Shown: piece after piece, positions 48,418 through 60,979 of the stretch
Layout: the number at the start of each line of letters is the position of its first letter
Position numbering within the stretch: position 1 is the stretch's first letter
From: Idiomarina fontislapidosi
GTDB lineage: Bacteria > Pseudomonadota > Gammaproteobacteria > Enterobacterales > Alteromonadaceae
Length of the DNA stretch: 64,000 nt
Direction of reading: 5' to 3'
Assembly (NCBI RefSeq): GCF_003226255.1
Contig: NZ_QJST01000002.1
Coordinates: forward strand, 62,001 to 126,000
Made by a program: the position numbers and the translations under genes
The notes under the pieces: model-generated
What the model saw: only the letters and a program-made list of their open reading frames with translations
What the model was told of the DNA's origin: nothing
The model's database searches: none

Positions 48418-49221
48418 TTATGCCGTCCAGTCATCAGAACGTGTAGATTGCGACGGTGGTTGCAAATGCACACTCACACCGATGACTTGACGATAAACCA
48501 AACCGAGTAGATTCACTAAATAAGGAATCAGGACAAAAAGTAATAGGCCATAGGTAACAAGACCTATAATGAAACACATGTAAAAAACAAACGTCAGACC
48601 AATAAAAAATGGTAGCTGATAATGGGTAATACGAATTGAGTAATAGATTGCGTTTAACGGCGATAGACGACGCTCAACCACTAACGGAATGGCTAAGCAG
48701 AAAATGGCCGATGTATATAAAGTCACAACATAGCCCACAAGCGGTGAAATACTTGCGGCCAACCAAACAAATAACTGTGAAATAAGTGTCGTCATGACAC
48801 CAGTAGCTACGAGCGCGGTGACCGACTCAAAGCCTTTGAATATATGAATACCTTTGGTGGGTATATCGATACTGTGGCGTATCCCCATCAATATGATGCC
48901 GCCAAATAAAGGTGCTGCGATAGCAGTACTAAATAGCGCCAAGCCGAGACTTTGCAACGGAGTCATTTGATTAATCGCCTCTGGCGATGAAAGAACTGAC
49001 ATCGGCATCAGCACCTGAATCACCGTGACTATGATTAAAATGAGCGCTAGAAAGCTGATCATTGCAGTGACTAACGGCCAAAAGTGGCGGCCAGTGATCG
49101 CAAACGCGTCTTTTACCCACTGAACCACGTGAACTCGGTAATTTCCCTTTAAAGCCTCGGCGAGATCGCCGCCTACAATCATTTGCTCTTTTGGTTCATT
49201 TTGCTGCAATTTCGACCCCAT
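48418..49221 (-). CDS. Multi-pass inner-membrane protein of unknown function
   Basis: A 267-aa protein with a soluble N-terminus of about 40 residues and about six membrane helices (about 48-75, 90-112, 137-160, 165-185, 205-230, 230-250). It resembles the BPSS1780-like/YciC-type predicted membrane protein group (KDAFAITGRHFWPLV, IPLVVERRLSPLNAIYYSIR). No catalytic motif is seen. The first gene of a two-gene unit with bax, it suggests, weakly, a cell-envelope role. Divergent from rluE with 72 bases between. Confidence 0.75.
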   Translation of the reverse strand: MGSKLQQNEPKEQMIVGGDLAEALKGNYRVHVVQWVKDAFAITGRHFWPLVTAMISFLALILIIVTVIQVLMPMSVLSSPEAINQMTPLQSLGLALFSTAIAAPLFGGIILMGIRHSIDIPTKGIHIFKGFESVTALVATGVMTTLISQLFVWLAASISPLVGYVVTLYTSAIFCLAIPLVVERRLSPLNAIYYSIRITHYQLPFFIGLTFVFYMCFIIGLVTYGLLLFVLIPYLVNLLGLVYRQVIGVSVHLQPPSQSTRSDDWTA

Positions 49222-49293
49222 TAAGTTCTAAACATTTGATATAATTGATTCCATTCATCGATTTTACCATCGATTTTGTAGCTGAGGAAATTT

Positions 49294-49893
49294 ATGCCAA
49301 CTCAACACCGACGCAAGCGCAGTCCGCGGCGTCCACGTCCCGTAAATCCCAAACTGGTGCTCCTCAATAAACCCTATGGGGTGCTGAGCCAATTTTCAGG
49401 CGAACCGGACGATGTGACACTAAAAGATTATGTGCCACACACCAATGTGTACCCTGCTGGCCGCCTCGACAAAGATAGTGAAGGTTTAATGTTACTCACC
49501 AATGACGGTGTTTATCAGGCGCGACTGGCAAATCCCAAGTATAAGGTCGCTAAAACCTATTGGGTGCAGGTTGAGGGCATTCCCGATGAAGCGCAACTCG
49601 CAGCGTTACGTAACGGCTGTGAACTCAATGATGGAATGACCAAACCAGCGCAAGTATTTGCGATAGACGCGCCCGCGGGTCTTTGGCCTCGCAATCCACC
49701 CGTACGTGAACGCAAGACAGTACCCGACTCATGGATAAGCCTATCCATCAGTGAGGGTAAGAACCGCCAAGTCCGCCGTATGACGGCGCATGTAGGGCTA
49801 CCTACCCTGCGTTTAGTGCGGGCGCAAATTGGTCCTTTTAAGTTAGCCGGCTTACAACCGGGAGAATGGCGCGAAGAGCCTCCGGTATGGTAA
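49294..49893 (+). CDS. rluE: 23S rRNA pseudouridine(2457) synthase RluE
   Basis: RsuA-family pseudouridine synthase. The 199 aa have a basic N-terminus without an S4 domain, as in RluE, followed by LLNKPYGVLSQF and the catalytic Asp in AGRLDKDSEGLMLLTNDG, then KNRQVRRMTAHVGLPTLRLVR. E. coli RluE is 217 aa. Order with mnmA, hflD and purB matches E. coli, except that nudJ between rluE and mnmA is missing. Confidence 0.92.
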   Translation: MPTQHRRKRSPRRPRPVNPKLVLLNKPYGVLSQFSGEPDDVTLKDYVPHTNVYPAGRLDKDSEGLMLLTNDGVYQARLANPKYKVAKTYWVQVEGIPDEAQLAALRNGCELNDGMTKPAQVFAIDAPAGLWPRNPPVRERKTVPDSWISLSISEGKNRQVRRMTAHVGLPTLRLVRAQIGPFKLAGLQPGEWREEPPVW

Positions 49894-49936
49894 ACTACGC
49901 CACCAGCGTTCCGTGTAGTAATAGAGACAATGAATC

Positions 49937-51067
49937 ATGACTGAGTCCAAGAAAAACCCCAGCGAAACCAAAGTCATCGTCGGTATGTCTGGCGGTGTCG
50001 ACTCTTCGGTATCGGCCTACCTCCTACTTCAACAAGGTTATCAAGTTGAAGGTTTGTTTATGAAAAACTGGGAGGAAGATGACGACGACGAGTACTGCGC
50101 AGCAGCAGATGATCTTGCCGATGCTGAGGCGGTGTGCGAGAAACTTGGCATTGAACTACACACCGTAAATTTTGCCGCAGAGTATTGGGACAATGTATTT
50201 GAGCACTTCCTGGACGAATACAAAGCGGGTCGCACCCCTAACCCTGATATTATGTGTAACAAGGAAATTAAATTTAAAGCGTTCCTTGAGTTTGCAGCCG
50301 AGGCACTTGATGCAGACTATATCGCCACAGGACATTACGTCCGACGTGCCTTTGATGACGGTAAGTGGCAATTATTACGCGGCTTAGACAACAATAAAGA
50401 TCAAAGCTATTTTCTCTACACCTTGAGTCATGAGCATGTAGCGCAAACCCTGTTTCCGGTAGGCGAGCTTGAAAAGCCCGAAGTACGCCGTATTGCTGAG
50501 GAACAAGGTTTAGTCACTGCCGACAAAAAAGATTCGACGGGTATCTGTTTTATCGGTGAACGCAAATTTAAGGATTTCCTACAACAATACCTCCCGGCAC
50601 AACCAGGTACCATAGAAAGTGTTGACGGTGAAGCACTCGGTGAGCACGAAGGCCTGATGTATCATACCATCGGTCAACGTAAGGGATTGCACATCGGTGG
50701 TTTAGCCGATGCTGCCGATGACCCATGGTACGTCGTCGACAAAGATGTTGAACGTAATGTATTGGTCGTAGCTCAGGGCAAGAACCACCCTCGCCTGTTT
50801 GCCAAAGGACTGGTCGCCAGTCAATTACATTGGGTAAACCGCGAAGAAATTACAGAGCCGCTACGATGCGTGGTCAAAACCCGTTATCGTCAAGCCGACA
50901 TTCCATGTCAATTAGTGCCTGCCGACGAGGGTCGCATTGAGGTGATGTTTGATGAACCGGTCGCTGCGGTAACACCCGGTCAATCCGCCGTATTTTACCT
51001 CGATGAGGTCTGTTTGGGCGGAGGTATTATTGAGCAACGCATCACCGATTTTGAGGTGCGTCTATGA
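49937..51067 (+). CDS. mnmA: tRNA 2-thiouridylase MnmA
   Basis: Catalyses 2-thiolation of U34 in tRNA-Lys, -Glu and -Gln. The 376 aa contain the PP-loop [15 protein letters not shown], the first catalytic Cys in [12 protein letters not shown] and the second in [13 protein letters not shown], plus the C-terminal RNA-binding beta domain. It starts 43 bases after rluE and overlaps hflD by 4 bases. Confidence 0.97.
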   Translation: MTESKKNPSETKVIVGMSGGVDSSVSAYLLLQQGYQVEGLFMKNWEEDDDDEYCAAADDLADAEAVCEKLGIELHTVNFAAEYWDNVFEHFLDEYKAGRTPNPDIMCNKEIKFKAFLEFAAEALDADYIATGHYVRRAFDDGKWQLLRGLDNNKDQSYFLYTLSHEHVAQTLFPVGELEKPEVRRIAEEQGLVTADKKDSTGICFIGERKFKDFLQQYLPAQPGTIESVDGEALGEHEGLMYHTIGQRKGLHIGGLADAADDPWYVVDKDVERNVLVVAQGKNHPRLFAKGLVASQLHWVNREEITEPLRCVVKTRYRQADIPCQLVPADEGRIEVMFDEPVAAVTPGQSAVFYLDEVCLGGGIIEQRITDFEVRL

Positions 51068-51687
51068 ATGATTGGCAACAACGGGTTGTTGCTCTAGCAG
51101 GTATGGCGCAAGCGGCTATCGCCGTGCAACAGGCCGCGCGCACTGGGCGCGTGCACCATGAGGCAGTGGTCGAGACATTACTCAACAGCGTGCTGAATCT
51201 AGAGCCTGAATCGACTGAAGCCGTGTATGGCGGCGTCGATGGTGTTCGTCCTGGTCTCATCTTACTCGCTCAACAGTTTCGCAATAACGCGCAGCGAGAC
51301 CTCGAGATTACACGTTATATGGTGGGTATGGTGCACTTATCAAGACGCTTACTCAGCCAACCTAAATCACTAAATTTACTTGCCGAGCGATTGCACCAAG
51401 TAGGTCGGCAATATTATGAGTTTGGTTTTGATAAGCACCAAGTGACAGCAAGCTTAGCTTCGATTTATCGTGAAGTCATCAGTCCTTTAGGTCAGCCTAT
51501 CAAAGTCAACGGTAGCCCCCAGGTATTGCAGCAAGAAACCAATCAACACTTGATCCGCGCCCTACTTTTATCGGGTGTTCGCAGTGCGGTACTTTGGCAA
51601 CAAGTCGGTGGTAAGCGACGTCAGTTTTTATTGGGACGCAAGCGTATGCTAGCGGCCGTAAACGAACTACTCAGCGTGAGTGCATAA
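51064..51687 (+). CDS. hflD: High-frequency lysogenization protein HflD
   Basis: Peripheral membrane protein, 207 aa (E. coli 213). Recognised from [36 protein letters not shown] and the C-terminal [31 protein letters not shown]. In E. coli it binds phage lambda CII; its own cellular task is unclear. Always between mnmA and purB, as here. The all-helical character is evident. Confidence 0.95.
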   Translation: MNDWQQRVVALAGMAQAAIAVQQAARTGRVHHEAVVETLLNSVLNLEPESTEAVYGGVDGVRPGLILLAQQFRNNAQRDLEITRYMVGMVHLSRRLLSQPKSLNLLAERLHQVGRQYYEFGFDKHQVTASLASIYREVISPLGQPIKVNGSPQVLQQETNQHLIRALLLSGVRSAVLWQQVGGKRRQFLLGRKRMLAAVNELLSVSA

Positions 51688-51692
51688 CTTAA

Positions 51693-53092
<1,400 letters not shown>

Positions 53093-53093
<1 letters not shown>

Positions 53094-54223
53094 TGCAACT
53101 CGATAATATTGATAAACAGGCTTTTCTTGAGTCTGACTGGCAACAACGCCCGCGCTTAATAAAGCGCGGGCTCAATAACGTTGACCTTATCGAGCCCGAA
53201 ATTCTGGCTGGACTCGCAATGGAAGAAGGTGTCGACGCACGCGTGATCGAACACCGGAATCAACGTTGGTCAGTGTCCCATGGTCCCTTTGAAGAATACG
53301 AGTCGCTTGGCGAACAAGACTGGACTTTACTTGTTCAGGCTGTGAATGAATGGATGCCTGATGTTCACGCGCTGTTAGAGGCATTTCGGTTTCTGCCTGA
53401 ATGGCGTATTGACGATGTCATGGTCAGCTTCTCTGTTGAGGGTGGTGGCGTCGGTCCACATGTTGATGAGTACGATGTATTTATTGTGCAAGGCGCTGGT
53501 CGTCGCCATTGGCGTGTCGGTGAGCGTCAAGCCACAACACCGACCTATCCGTGTGAAGACCTGAAACAGATTAGTGACCCCTTTAACGCCGTGATCGATG
53601 AAGTGCTAGAACCTGGCGATATTCTCTATATTCCTGCGGGTTGCCCTCACGATGGTATTGCGCTTGAACCCTGTCTTAATTATTCGGTTGGGTTTCGCGC
53701 ACCTAATCAAGCCGAGTGGCTTGCTCAGCTCGCTGATATGGCATTACAAACTGAGCGACTTAAACAGCGTTACACCGACCCTAAATTGTCGAGCAGCACA
53801 CCCAGTCATGTGGTGACCAATGGGCAACTTGAGCAAGTAAAACAGCTACTCAAATCAGCGCTGGATGCAGACGAATTTAATGAACTCATCTTGCGTGCGC
53901 AGTCAATGAGTAAACGCCCTCTTCCAGAGCCCGAGTTACCCATGATGGCTGAGCAAATCCCAGCGTTACTCACCATGAATAATGCCATGCTGGTGCGTAC
54001 CCCAGGTGCACGTTTGCTTAAGCAGGCGGATACTGCCCATTATTTTGCCAATGGTGAACGCTTTACCGTAACAGAAGGCGCTGAAATGCTGGCACAAAAA
54101 ATAGCCGAACTGACGGATGAAGTACCGATGAGTGAGTTAGCCCCCTATTGCCAAGATATGTGTAGCCAAGAACTGCTCGCTTGGTTGGTTAACCAAGGTG
54201 TTATCGAACTATTAATCGACTAA
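53093..54223 (+). CDS. roxA: 50S ribosomal protein L16 arginine 3-hydroxylase RoxA (YcfD)
   Basis: JmjC-type 2-oxoglutarate/Fe(II) oxygenase that hydroxylates Arg81 of ribosomal protein L16. The 376 aa (E. coli 373) have the cupin core with His123 and Asp125 (GPHVDEYDVF), the distal His in IPAGCPHDG, then a dimerisation and winged-helix part (EIPALLTMNNA to the C-terminus WLVNQGVIEL). Translationally coupled to purB by a one-base overlap. Confidence 0.94.
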
Positions 54224-54242
54224 TTTTTATTAACAAGTTGCC

Positions 54243-54261
54243 GTTTACGTCAACTGTAAAC
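54243..54261. promoter_or_regulatory. Dyad upstream of leucine dehydrogenase, possible LiuR-like operator
   Basis: GTTTAC (54243-54248) and GTAAAC (54256-54261) with 7 bases between. The sequence includes TTTACGTCAA, similar to half-sites described for LiuR, the MerR-type regulator of branched-chain amino-acid breakdown in Shewanella and relatives. It lies 116 bases before the start codon. Match judged from memory only. Confidence 0.4.
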
Positions 54262-54376
54262 ACTAGTTGCTAAACACCTGTTTGAATGGCTATTTTAGTT
54301 TTGTTTTTTAGTAGCGCGTTAACATTGCAAGTGGTAATGTGCGCGCAATTTTGAAAACCAATGAGGATGGAAATTC

Positions 54377-55414
54377 ATGTCTCTATTTGAGCATATTGAA
54401 TTCGATAATCACGAACAAGTGACGTTCTGCCACGATGAAGAGTCTGGGCTTAAAGCTATTATTGCAGTCCATGATACGACACTCGGTCCAAGCTTGGGCG
54501 GTACGCGTTTATGGAACTACGCATCGTCTGCAGAAGCCTTAACAGACGTATTGCGTCTCTCGCGCGGCATGACTTATAAAAGTGCAATGGCCGGTTTGCC
54601 ACTGGGTGGCGGTAAAGCCGTTATCATCGGTGATGCAAAAACCATTAAAAGTGAGGCGCTGTTCCGCGCTTACGGTCGTTTCATCGAAACGCTAGGCGGT
54701 AAGTATATTACGGCTGAAGACGTTAACATTCGTACAGCGGATATCGATATTGTTGCGAAAGAAACCAGCCATGTGGCGGGTACAGCTGATAAAGCAGGCG
54801 ATCCCTCTCCTCATACCGCATTAGGCACTTATTTAGGTCTTAAAGCGGCAGCAAAACATCGTTTAGGTTCTGATGACCTCGACGGCGTTACCATTGCGAT
54901 ACAGGGCTTAGGTGCTGTCGGCTATGATTTTGCAGAGTACTGTGCAAAAGAAGGCGCCAAGTTGATCGTTACCGATATCAACGAAGAAGCAATGCAACGC
55001 GCTAAAGAAGAGTTAGGTGCACAAGTAGTCGGCCTTGACGAAATCTATGGCGTAGAAGCTGACGTTTATGCGCCTTGCGCACTCGGCGCAACGATCAACG
55101 ATGAAACCCTTAAGCAATTAAAGGTTAAAATCATCGCAGGTAGTGCAAACAACCAGCTTGCAACACCAGCTCACGATCAAAAAGTTAAAGACATGGGCAT
55201 TTTATATGCACCTGACTATGTCATTAACGCGGGTGGTGTTATCCACGTATGTTCAGAAGCTGCAAACTTCTCGCTTGAAGAAACGGATAAGCGTGTACGT
55301 GATATCTACAACACATTAGACAAGCTATTCGCACGTGCGACTGAAGAGAATCGTGCAACCGGCGAACTTGCTGATGAAATGGCGCGCGAGATTATCGCAA
55401 ACGCAAAAAAATAA
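54377..55414 (+). CDS. ldh: Leucine (Glu/Leu/Phe/Val) dehydrogenase
   Basis: NAD-dependent oxidative deaminase of branched-chain amino acids, first step of their breakdown. The 345 aa show TLGPSLGGTRLWNY, the active-site Lys in GLPLGGGKAVIIGD, the second lysine/Asp region (TAEDVNI), and the NAD-binding fold with IQGLGAVGYDFAEYCAKEGAKLIVTDIN. CALGATINDETL and GSANNQLATPAHD fit leucine dehydrogenase rather than glutamate dehydrogenase. AGGATGG lies before ATG 54377. Alone between roxA and a converging ydiJ-like gene. Confidence 0.93.
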   Translation: MSLFEHIEFDNHEQVTFCHDEESGLKAIIAVHDTTLGPSLGGTRLWNYASSAEALTDVLRLSRGMTYKSAMAGLPLGGGKAVIIGDAKTIKSEALFRAYGRFIETLGGKYITAEDVNIRTADIDIVAKETSHVAGTADKAGDPSPHTALGTYLGLKAAAKHRLGSDDLDGVTIAIQGLGAVGYDFAEYCAKEGAKLIVTDINEEAMQRAKEELGAQVVGLDEIYGVEADVYAPCALGATINDETLKQLKVKIIAGSANNQLATPAHDQKVKDMGILYAPDYVINAGGVIHVCSEAANFSLEETDKRVRDIYNTLDKLFARATEENRATGELADEMAREIIANAKK

Positions 55415-55420
55415 AACGAA

Positions 55421-55451
55421 TTGAGCTACCTTATTGACTCAGGTAGCTCAA
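55421..55451. terminator. Shared hairpin between leucine dehydrogenase and ydiJ
   Basis: Perfect 11-base arms TTGAGCTACCT (55421-55431) and AGGTAGCTCAA (55441-55451), 9-base loop. On the minus strand a T-rich stretch follows. One arm lies in the last codons of the convergent gene, so termination in both directions is plausible. Confidence 0.7.
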
Positions 55452-58400
55452 GATGACCTCAAGCGGGTGTCTTACCCGCTTGCCTTCTAGGCGTTTCACC
55501 TGCGAACGACACGAAAACCCTGTCGCTGTAATGCCACTGGTTCCATACTGTTTAACGGCAGCAGCCCAATCCATTTGGTATAACGCAATACTCTCTTTTA
55601 AGTTGCTACGTTCATGCCCAAATGTACCTGCCATACCACAACAACCCGCCTTAACAATGTCTAGCTGTAAGCCAACACTATTAAACAACGCCTGCCAATG
55701 TTTAGCGGATTCGGGAATAAAACTCTGCTCTGTACAATGCAGCATTAAACCGTAGCGACGATGACTGCTGTCGAGATTGAGATGCTCTGCTTTACCCTGC
55801 AACCACTCGATCACAGTTTGTACGTTCAGAGCTTCAGCTTTCTCTCCCAATACATGGTGATATTCGTCACGGAATACTAGCGCTGTCGATGAATCAACGC
55901 CAACACGTTCAATCTCGGTATCAAACAGCGGTGACAAATACGCGTAGACCTTTTCAGCGGTCTGCTTAAACTCTGAAAGGAAACCCTTCACATGTTGCGC
56001 TTTGCCTTGCCCAACAAATGGAATCAACACGGGTTGGTAACCCAGTCTCGATGCCAGTTGAGCAAAATGGTGTACAATTTCGGCTTCGTAGAAACTGGTA
56101 AACGGGTCTTGAATAATCGCCACAATCTGGCGCTGTTGCTCTACGGGTAACTGAGCCAGCTCCTCCGGTTCAGCCACTCGAAACTCAGACGACTGCCAAC
56201 GTTTAACTAAGTTGGGCACCGAAAAAGCCGGCGTATCAACATAGCCCACCACTTGTTTTAGGAAGAAATTACTCAGGGGGTTCTTAATAATGGCATTACT
56301 GAATTTGGGAAACTTTGCACCGATCTTCGCGGTTACTTCAACGCTACGTACCAAATGGTCCTTAATCGGACGTGGGTAACGTGAATAATAATGCTGTAAA
56401 AACTCCGCCTTAAAGGTCGGGACATCGACACTGACAGGACATTGATTAGTACATGCCTTGCAGGCTAAGCATTTATCCATTGAGGCTTTTACTTCGTGAC
56501 TGTAATCACCATTTGAGTCGGCCTGATTACGCCACTTTTCAAACCATGATACCTCACTGTCCGGCTGTTTAGCCGCGTTATAATTTTGCTCAGCGGTTAA
56601 CCGTAGCCATTCTCGCATGAGCGACGCACGCCCTTTCGGCGACATGCGGCGATCGCGCGTGACTTTGTAAGACGGGCACATCGCTGCTTTAGTATCATAG
56701 TTGAAACACAAGCCGTTACCGTTGCAGCTCATCGCATTAGCAAAATAATCGCGTGTTTCTATCGGAATTTGGCGATCAAAATAACCACGCTTTTGCGCAT
56801 CAACAGATACTAACGCTGCATCGCTTTTGTAAGGCGTCGCAATTTTTCCAGGGTTAAACTGATTATACGGATCCGCCGCCGCTTTGACTTTCTGAAGCTC
56901 TTGATACAGCTCCTCGCCAAAGAACTTAGGAGCATACTCAGAACGGTAACCTTTACCGTGTTCACCCCACATTAAACCGCCGTACTTAGCCGTCAAAGCA
57001 GCGACCTTATCGCTGATTTCACGCAATAGGACTTCATCATCAGGGTTCGTTAAATCCAACGCGGGGCGAACATGCAAAACACCTGCATCGGCGTGGCCAA
57101 ACATACCATAATGAAGATCCGCCTCATCGAGGATATCGCGAAATTCCATGATGAAGGCCGCCAATTGCTCAGGCGGCACGGCTGTGTCTTCAGCAAAAGC
57201 CACTGGTTTGCGCGCCCCCTTAGTTGCGCCAAGCAAACCAACCGCCTTTTTACGCATGGCGTAAATGGTTTGAATACTCTCAAGGTCATCGCATATTTGA
57301 TACCCGATCACCCCTTTATTGTCTTTGGCTTTTATCAGTTTATCTAAACGCTTACAAAGCTCATCAATTTTGCGCTGATTCTCGGTTTGCTCTGTCGACG
57401 CAAACTCCACCATATTGATACCATTCATGACCTGCCCTTCAACCTCCTCTAACAGAGGTGAAACGCTGTGCCAAATGATATCTTCGCGGGCAAGGTTCAA
57501 TACATTTGAGTCAATCGTCTCAACCGAGGTGGCTTCAGCTTCGACTAAAAAAGGTGCGTTATTTAACGCCGCTTGAAAGTCTGAATACTTCACATTAATC
57601 AATGTGCGGTACTTTGGAATCGGTGTGATATTGAGCTTAGCTTCAGTAACAAAACCAAGTGTGCCCTCTGAACCCGCAATTAAACGCGACAAATCAACCG
57701 TGTTATGTTCGGCATCAAAGGTGTGTTTTAAGTCGTAACCCGTCAAAAATCGATTCAGTGGTGGGAACTTACTTTCGATCGCTTCGCGCATACCTACACA
57801 GGTATTCAACGCTTGCTTGTAGAGCTGACCGATCCTCGAATCGTCCTCACTCAAGGTTTGTGCTTGGTGCAGGTCAACCGGTTCACTCGCTAATAACTCG
57901 CCACCTTGCAACACGGTACGCAACGAGAGAATATGGTCACTGGTTTTACCGTAGACTAGCGAGCCTTGTCCCGACGCGTCAGTATTAATCATACCGCCGA
58001 GTGTGGCACGGTTGCTGGTTGATAAATCAGGTGCAAAAAAGTAGCCATGTGGACGCAACGCATCATTCAGTTGGTCTTTAACAACGCCCGATTGAACGCG
58101 AACCCAGCCCTCTTCTGCGTTAACCTCAAGTACACGGTTCATGTGCCGACTTAAGTCGACCACGATACCGGGTGTTAACGATTGTCCATTAGTACCCGTA
58201 CCCCCACCTCTTGGTGCGAAAGTGACGGATTGGTAATCACGCTGAGCAGCAAGCTTTAATACCGTTTGAATATCGGCTTCGTTGACAGGGTAAAGGACGG
58301 CTTGCGGCAACTGTTGATAAACGCTGTTATCGGTTGCTGCAATCAGCCGTCCTGAAAACGTAACATCAATCTCCCCGCTGAAATCCGACTCCTCAAGCTC

Positions 58401-58466
58401 ACGAATAAATGCCTGATAAAGCGAAGGCAGTGCGCGCTTGGCGTCTAACTTAGGGAGTTGTGTCAT
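55431..58466 (-). CDS. ydiJ: YdiJ-type FAD/Fe-S oxidoreductase (D-2-hydroxyglutarate / D-lactate dehydrogenase-like)
   Basis: Large fused flavoprotein of 1011 aa (E. coli YdiJ 1018). The FAD-binding PCMH domain lies at about 40-220 (FAPRGGGTGTNGQSLTPGIVVDLSR), the FAD-oxidase C domain at about 270-540 (GMFGHADAGVLHVRP, GEHGKGYRSEY), a ferredoxin-like domain at about 655-690 (CLACKACTNQCP) with an extra cysteine set before it (CNGNGLC, MCPSY), and a CCG domain near the C-terminus (GCCGMAGTFGHE). E. coli YdiJ is described as a D-2-hydroxyglutarate dehydrogenase; related proteins are labelled D-lactate dehydrogenase. AGAGGAC precedes the ATG. Downstream of ppsA on the same strand with 17 bases between. 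Confidence 0.9.
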   Translation of the reverse strand: MTQLPKLDAKRALPSLYQAFIRELEESDFSGEIDVTFSGRLIAATDNSVYQQLPQAVLYPVNEADIQTVLKLAAQRDYQSVTFAPRGGGTGTNGQSLTPGIVVDLSRHMNRVLEVNAEEGWVRVQSGVVKDQLNDALRPHGYFFAPDLSTSNRATLGGMINTDASGQGSLVYGKTSDHILSLRTVLQGGELLASEPVDLHQAQTLSEDDSRIGQLYKQALNTCVGMREAIESKFPPLNRFLTGYDLKHTFDAEHNTVDLSRLIAGSEGTLGFVTEAKLNITPIPKYRTLINVKYSDFQAALNNAPFLVEAEATSVETIDSNVLNLAREDIIWHSVSPLLEEVEGQVMNGINMVEFASTEQTENQRKIDELCKRLDKLIKAKDNKGVIGYQICDDLESIQTIYAMRKKAVGLLGATKGARKPVAFAEDTAVPPEQLAAFIMEFRDILDEADLHYGMFGHADAGVLHVRPALDLTNPDDEVLLREISDKVAALTAKYGGLMWGEHGKGYRSEYAPKFFGEELYQELQKVKAAADPYNQFNPGKIATPYKSDAALVSVDAQKRGYFDRQIPIETRDYFANAMSCNGNGLCFNYDTKAAMCPSYKVTRDRRMSPKGRASLMREWLRLTAEQNYNAAKQPDSEVSWFEKWRNQADSNGDYSHEVKASMDKCLACKACTNQCPVSVDVPTFKAEFLQHYYSRYPRPIKDHLVRSVEVTAKIGAKFPKFSNAIIKNPLSNFFLKQVVGYVDTPAFSVPNLVKRWQSSEFRVAEPEELAQLPVEQQRQIVAIIQDPFTSFYEAEIVHHFAQLASRLGYQPVLIPFVGQGKAQHVKGFLSEFKQTAEKVYAYLSPLFDTEIERVGVDSSTALVFRDEYHHVLGEKAEALNVQTVIEWLQGKAEHLNLDSSHRRYGLMLHCTEQSFIPESAKHWQALFNSVGLQLDIVKAGCCGMAGTFGHERSNLKESIALYQMDWAAAVKQYGTSGITATGFSCRSQVKRLEGKRVRHPLEVILSYLSQ

Positions 58467-58483
58467 AACGTTTTATAGTCCTC

Positions 58484-60850
58484 TTATAGTTGTTCTGATA
58501 AGTACATCCAGGTTTCGATAACGGTATCAGGATTAAGTGATACTGAATCGATACCTTGCTCAACTAACCACTGAGCAAAATCAGGGTGATCAGAAGGTCC
58601 TTGACCACATATACCGACGTACTTACCACGTGCTTTAGCCGCCTTAATCGCCATTTCAAGCAGTGCTTTAACAGCGTCATTGCGCTCATCAAATAAGTGC
58701 GCAATCAGGCCCGAGTCACGGTCAAGACCCAGTGTCAGCTGAGTCAAATCGTTGGAGCCTATGGAGAAGCCGTCAAACATATCAAGGAACTGGTCGGCAA
58801 GTAGCGCATTAGATGGCAATTCGCACATCATGATCACGCGCAAACCGTTTTCACCCTGCTTGAGTCCTTGCTCTTCGAGTAAGTCGATAACTTGGCGACC
58901 TTCCTCTAATGTACGTACGAAAGGAATCATGATTTCGATGTTAGTCAGACCCATTTCATTACGTACACGTTTGATCGCTTCGCATTCGAGCGCAAAGCAG
59001 TCACGGAACTCTTCTGAGATATAACGTGATGCGCCACGGAAACCCAGCATCGGGTTCTCTTCATCTGGTTCGTACTGACGACCACCCACCAAGTTTGCAT
59101 ACTCGTTGGATTTAAAGTCTGACATACGGACGATGACGCGTTCTGGAGCAAATGCAGCCGCAAGCGTTGAGATACCCTCAGCAAGACGGGCAACATAATA
59201 CTCACGCGGTGATTCATAACCCGCGATCATGGTATTGATGGTTGCCTTTAATGCGTCTGGCTGGTCATCAAAATTAAGCAAAGCTTTTGGGTGTACGCCG
59301 ATCATGCGGTTAATAATGAACTCAAGTCGTGCCAGACCCACACCTGCGTGTGGTAAGCCTGCAAAATCAAATGCACGATCTGGGTTACCCACGTTCATCA
59401 TAATTTTTAACGGCAAGTCCGGCATCGCATCTACGCGCGACTCAGTCACTTCAAAGTCAAGCTCGCCTTCGTAGATGTAACCTGTGTCACCTTCAGCACA
59501 CGAAACAGTAACCGCTTGACCATTACTGATCAGCTGTGTAGCGTTACCACAACCCACAACCGCTGGAATACCCAGTTCACGTGCGATGATCGCTGCGTGA
59601 CATGTACGACCGCCACGGTTAGTAACGATAGCTGCCGCGCGTTTCATGATAGGTTCCCAGTCCGGGTCCGTCATATCGGTGACTAGCACGTCGCCTGGCT
59701 GAACTTTATCCATTTCATCAATACTGTCGAGCACGCGCGCAACGCCTTTGCCGATGCGTTGGCCGATAGCACGCCCCTCACACACAACACTACTGGTATC
59801 CTGCAGTGCAAAGCGTTCAATTGCTTGACCTTTCTGGTTTGATTGCACTGTCTCTGGACGCGCTTGAACGATATATAGCTTTCCGTCGATACCGTCTTTA
59901 GCCCATTCGATGTCCATTGGACGACCGTAGTGTTTTTCGATGATTAATGCTTGGCGCGCGAGTTCTTCTGCTTCTGAATCAGAAATCGAGAAGGTTTGGC
60001 TTTTCGCCGATTCAATATCTTCAATCAGTGTCTGCTTGCCATGTGCACGATCTTCAGAAAACACCATTTGGATTTTCTTGCTGCCCAAATTACGGCGCAA
60101 GACCGCTGGGCGACCGGCGTTAAGCGTAGGCTTGTGGACATAAAATTCGTCTGGGTTAACAGCACCCTGTACAACCATTTCGCCCAAACCGTAGGATGAA
60201 GTGACGAATACCACTTGATCAAAGCCTGATTCAGTATCGATGGTGAACATCACGCCCGATGAGGCGATGTCACTGCGTACCATACGCTGAACACCAGCTG
60301 ACAGTGCCACACCGCGATGATCGTAGCCTTGGTGCACGCGATAAGAAATCGCTCGGTCATTAAACAAGGATGCGAATACGTGTTTAATCGCTTCCATCAC
60401 GGCATCGAGGCCGCGTACGTTCAAAAAGGTTTCTTGCTGACCCGCAAAAGACGCATCGGGCATGTCTTCTGCAGTAGCCGAACTGCGCACGGCGAAGCTA
60501 AATTCGTCGTTATCTTCACTGAGTTGGCTAAAGGCTTGTTTAATATCGGCTTCGAAGGCAGGTTGAAAAGGCGTGTCGATGATCCACTGGCGGATGGTCC
60601 GCCCCGCTTCAGTTAACTTATTGACATCGTCAACGTCGAGGCCGTCGAGCAATTCGTATATTTTGTCATTCAGGCCGCTTTGTTCAAGAAACTGGTTATA
60701 TGCATCGGCTGTCGTCGCAAAGCCACCAGGGACTTCAACCCCAGCGCCGGCGAGGTTACTGATCATTTCACCCAGTGAGGCGTTTTTACCCCCCACTCTG
60801 TTGACATCTTGCATTCCTAATTGCTGATACCACAGTACGTTATCTTGCAC
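58484..60850 (-). CDS. ppsA: Phosphoenolpyruvate synthase
   Basis: Makes PEP from pyruvate and ATP, needed for growth on amino acids and organic acids. The 788 aa (E. coli 792) show an ATP-binding domain with [11 protein letters not shown] and [26 protein letters not shown], the swivelling phospho-His domain [24 protein letters not shown], and the PEP/pyruvate TIM barrel with [16 protein letters not shown] and [11 protein letters not shown] (catalytic Cys). Divergent from its regulator ppsR with 129 bases between, as in E. coli. Confidence 0.97.
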   Translation of the reverse strand: MQDNVLWYQQLGMQDVNRVGGKNASLGEMISNLAGAGVEVPGGFATTADAYNQFLEQSGLNDKIYELLDGLDVDDVNKLTEAGRTIRQWIIDTPFQPAFEADIKQAFSQLSEDNDEFSFAVRSSATAEDMPDASFAGQQETFLNVRGLDAVMEAIKHVFASLFNDRAISYRVHQGYDHRGVALSAGVQRMVRSDIASSGVMFTIDTESGFDQVVFVTSSYGLGEMVVQGAVNPDEFYVHKPTLNAGRPAVLRRNLGSKKIQMVFSEDRAHGKQTLIEDIESAKSQTFSISDSEAEELARQALIIEKHYGRPMDIEWAKDGIDGKLYIVQARPETVQSNQKGQAIERFALQDTSSVVCEGRAIGQRIGKGVARVLDSIDEMDKVQPGDVLVTDMTDPDWEPIMKRAAAIVTNRGGRTCHAAIIARELGIPAVVGCGNATQLISNGQAVTVSCAEGDTGYIYEGELDFEVTESRVDAMPDLPLKIMMNVGNPDRAFDFAGLPHAGVGLARLEFIINRMIGVHPKALLNFDDQPDALKATINTMIAGYESPREYYVARLAEGISTLAAAFAPERVIVRMSDFKSNEYANLVGGRQYEPDEENPMLGFRGASRYISEEFRDCFALECEAIKRVRNEMGLTNIEIMIPFVRTLEEGRQVIDLLEEQGLKQGENGLRVIMMCELPSNALLADQFLDMFDGFSIGSNDLTQLTLGLDRDSGLIAHLFDERNDAVKALLEMAIKAAKARGKYVGICGQGPSDHPDFAQWLVEQGIDSVSLNPDTVIETWMYLSEQL

Positions 60851-60979
60851 GTCTTATTCCTCGATTTAATCCGATGGGAGGTATGATGTGGGCAACATTT
60901 TACACATAGTTAGCCAACAAGTTAATATCGGATTTACAAAGCTTTCGATTTTTATCTATGGAATAAGGAATAAACGGTC

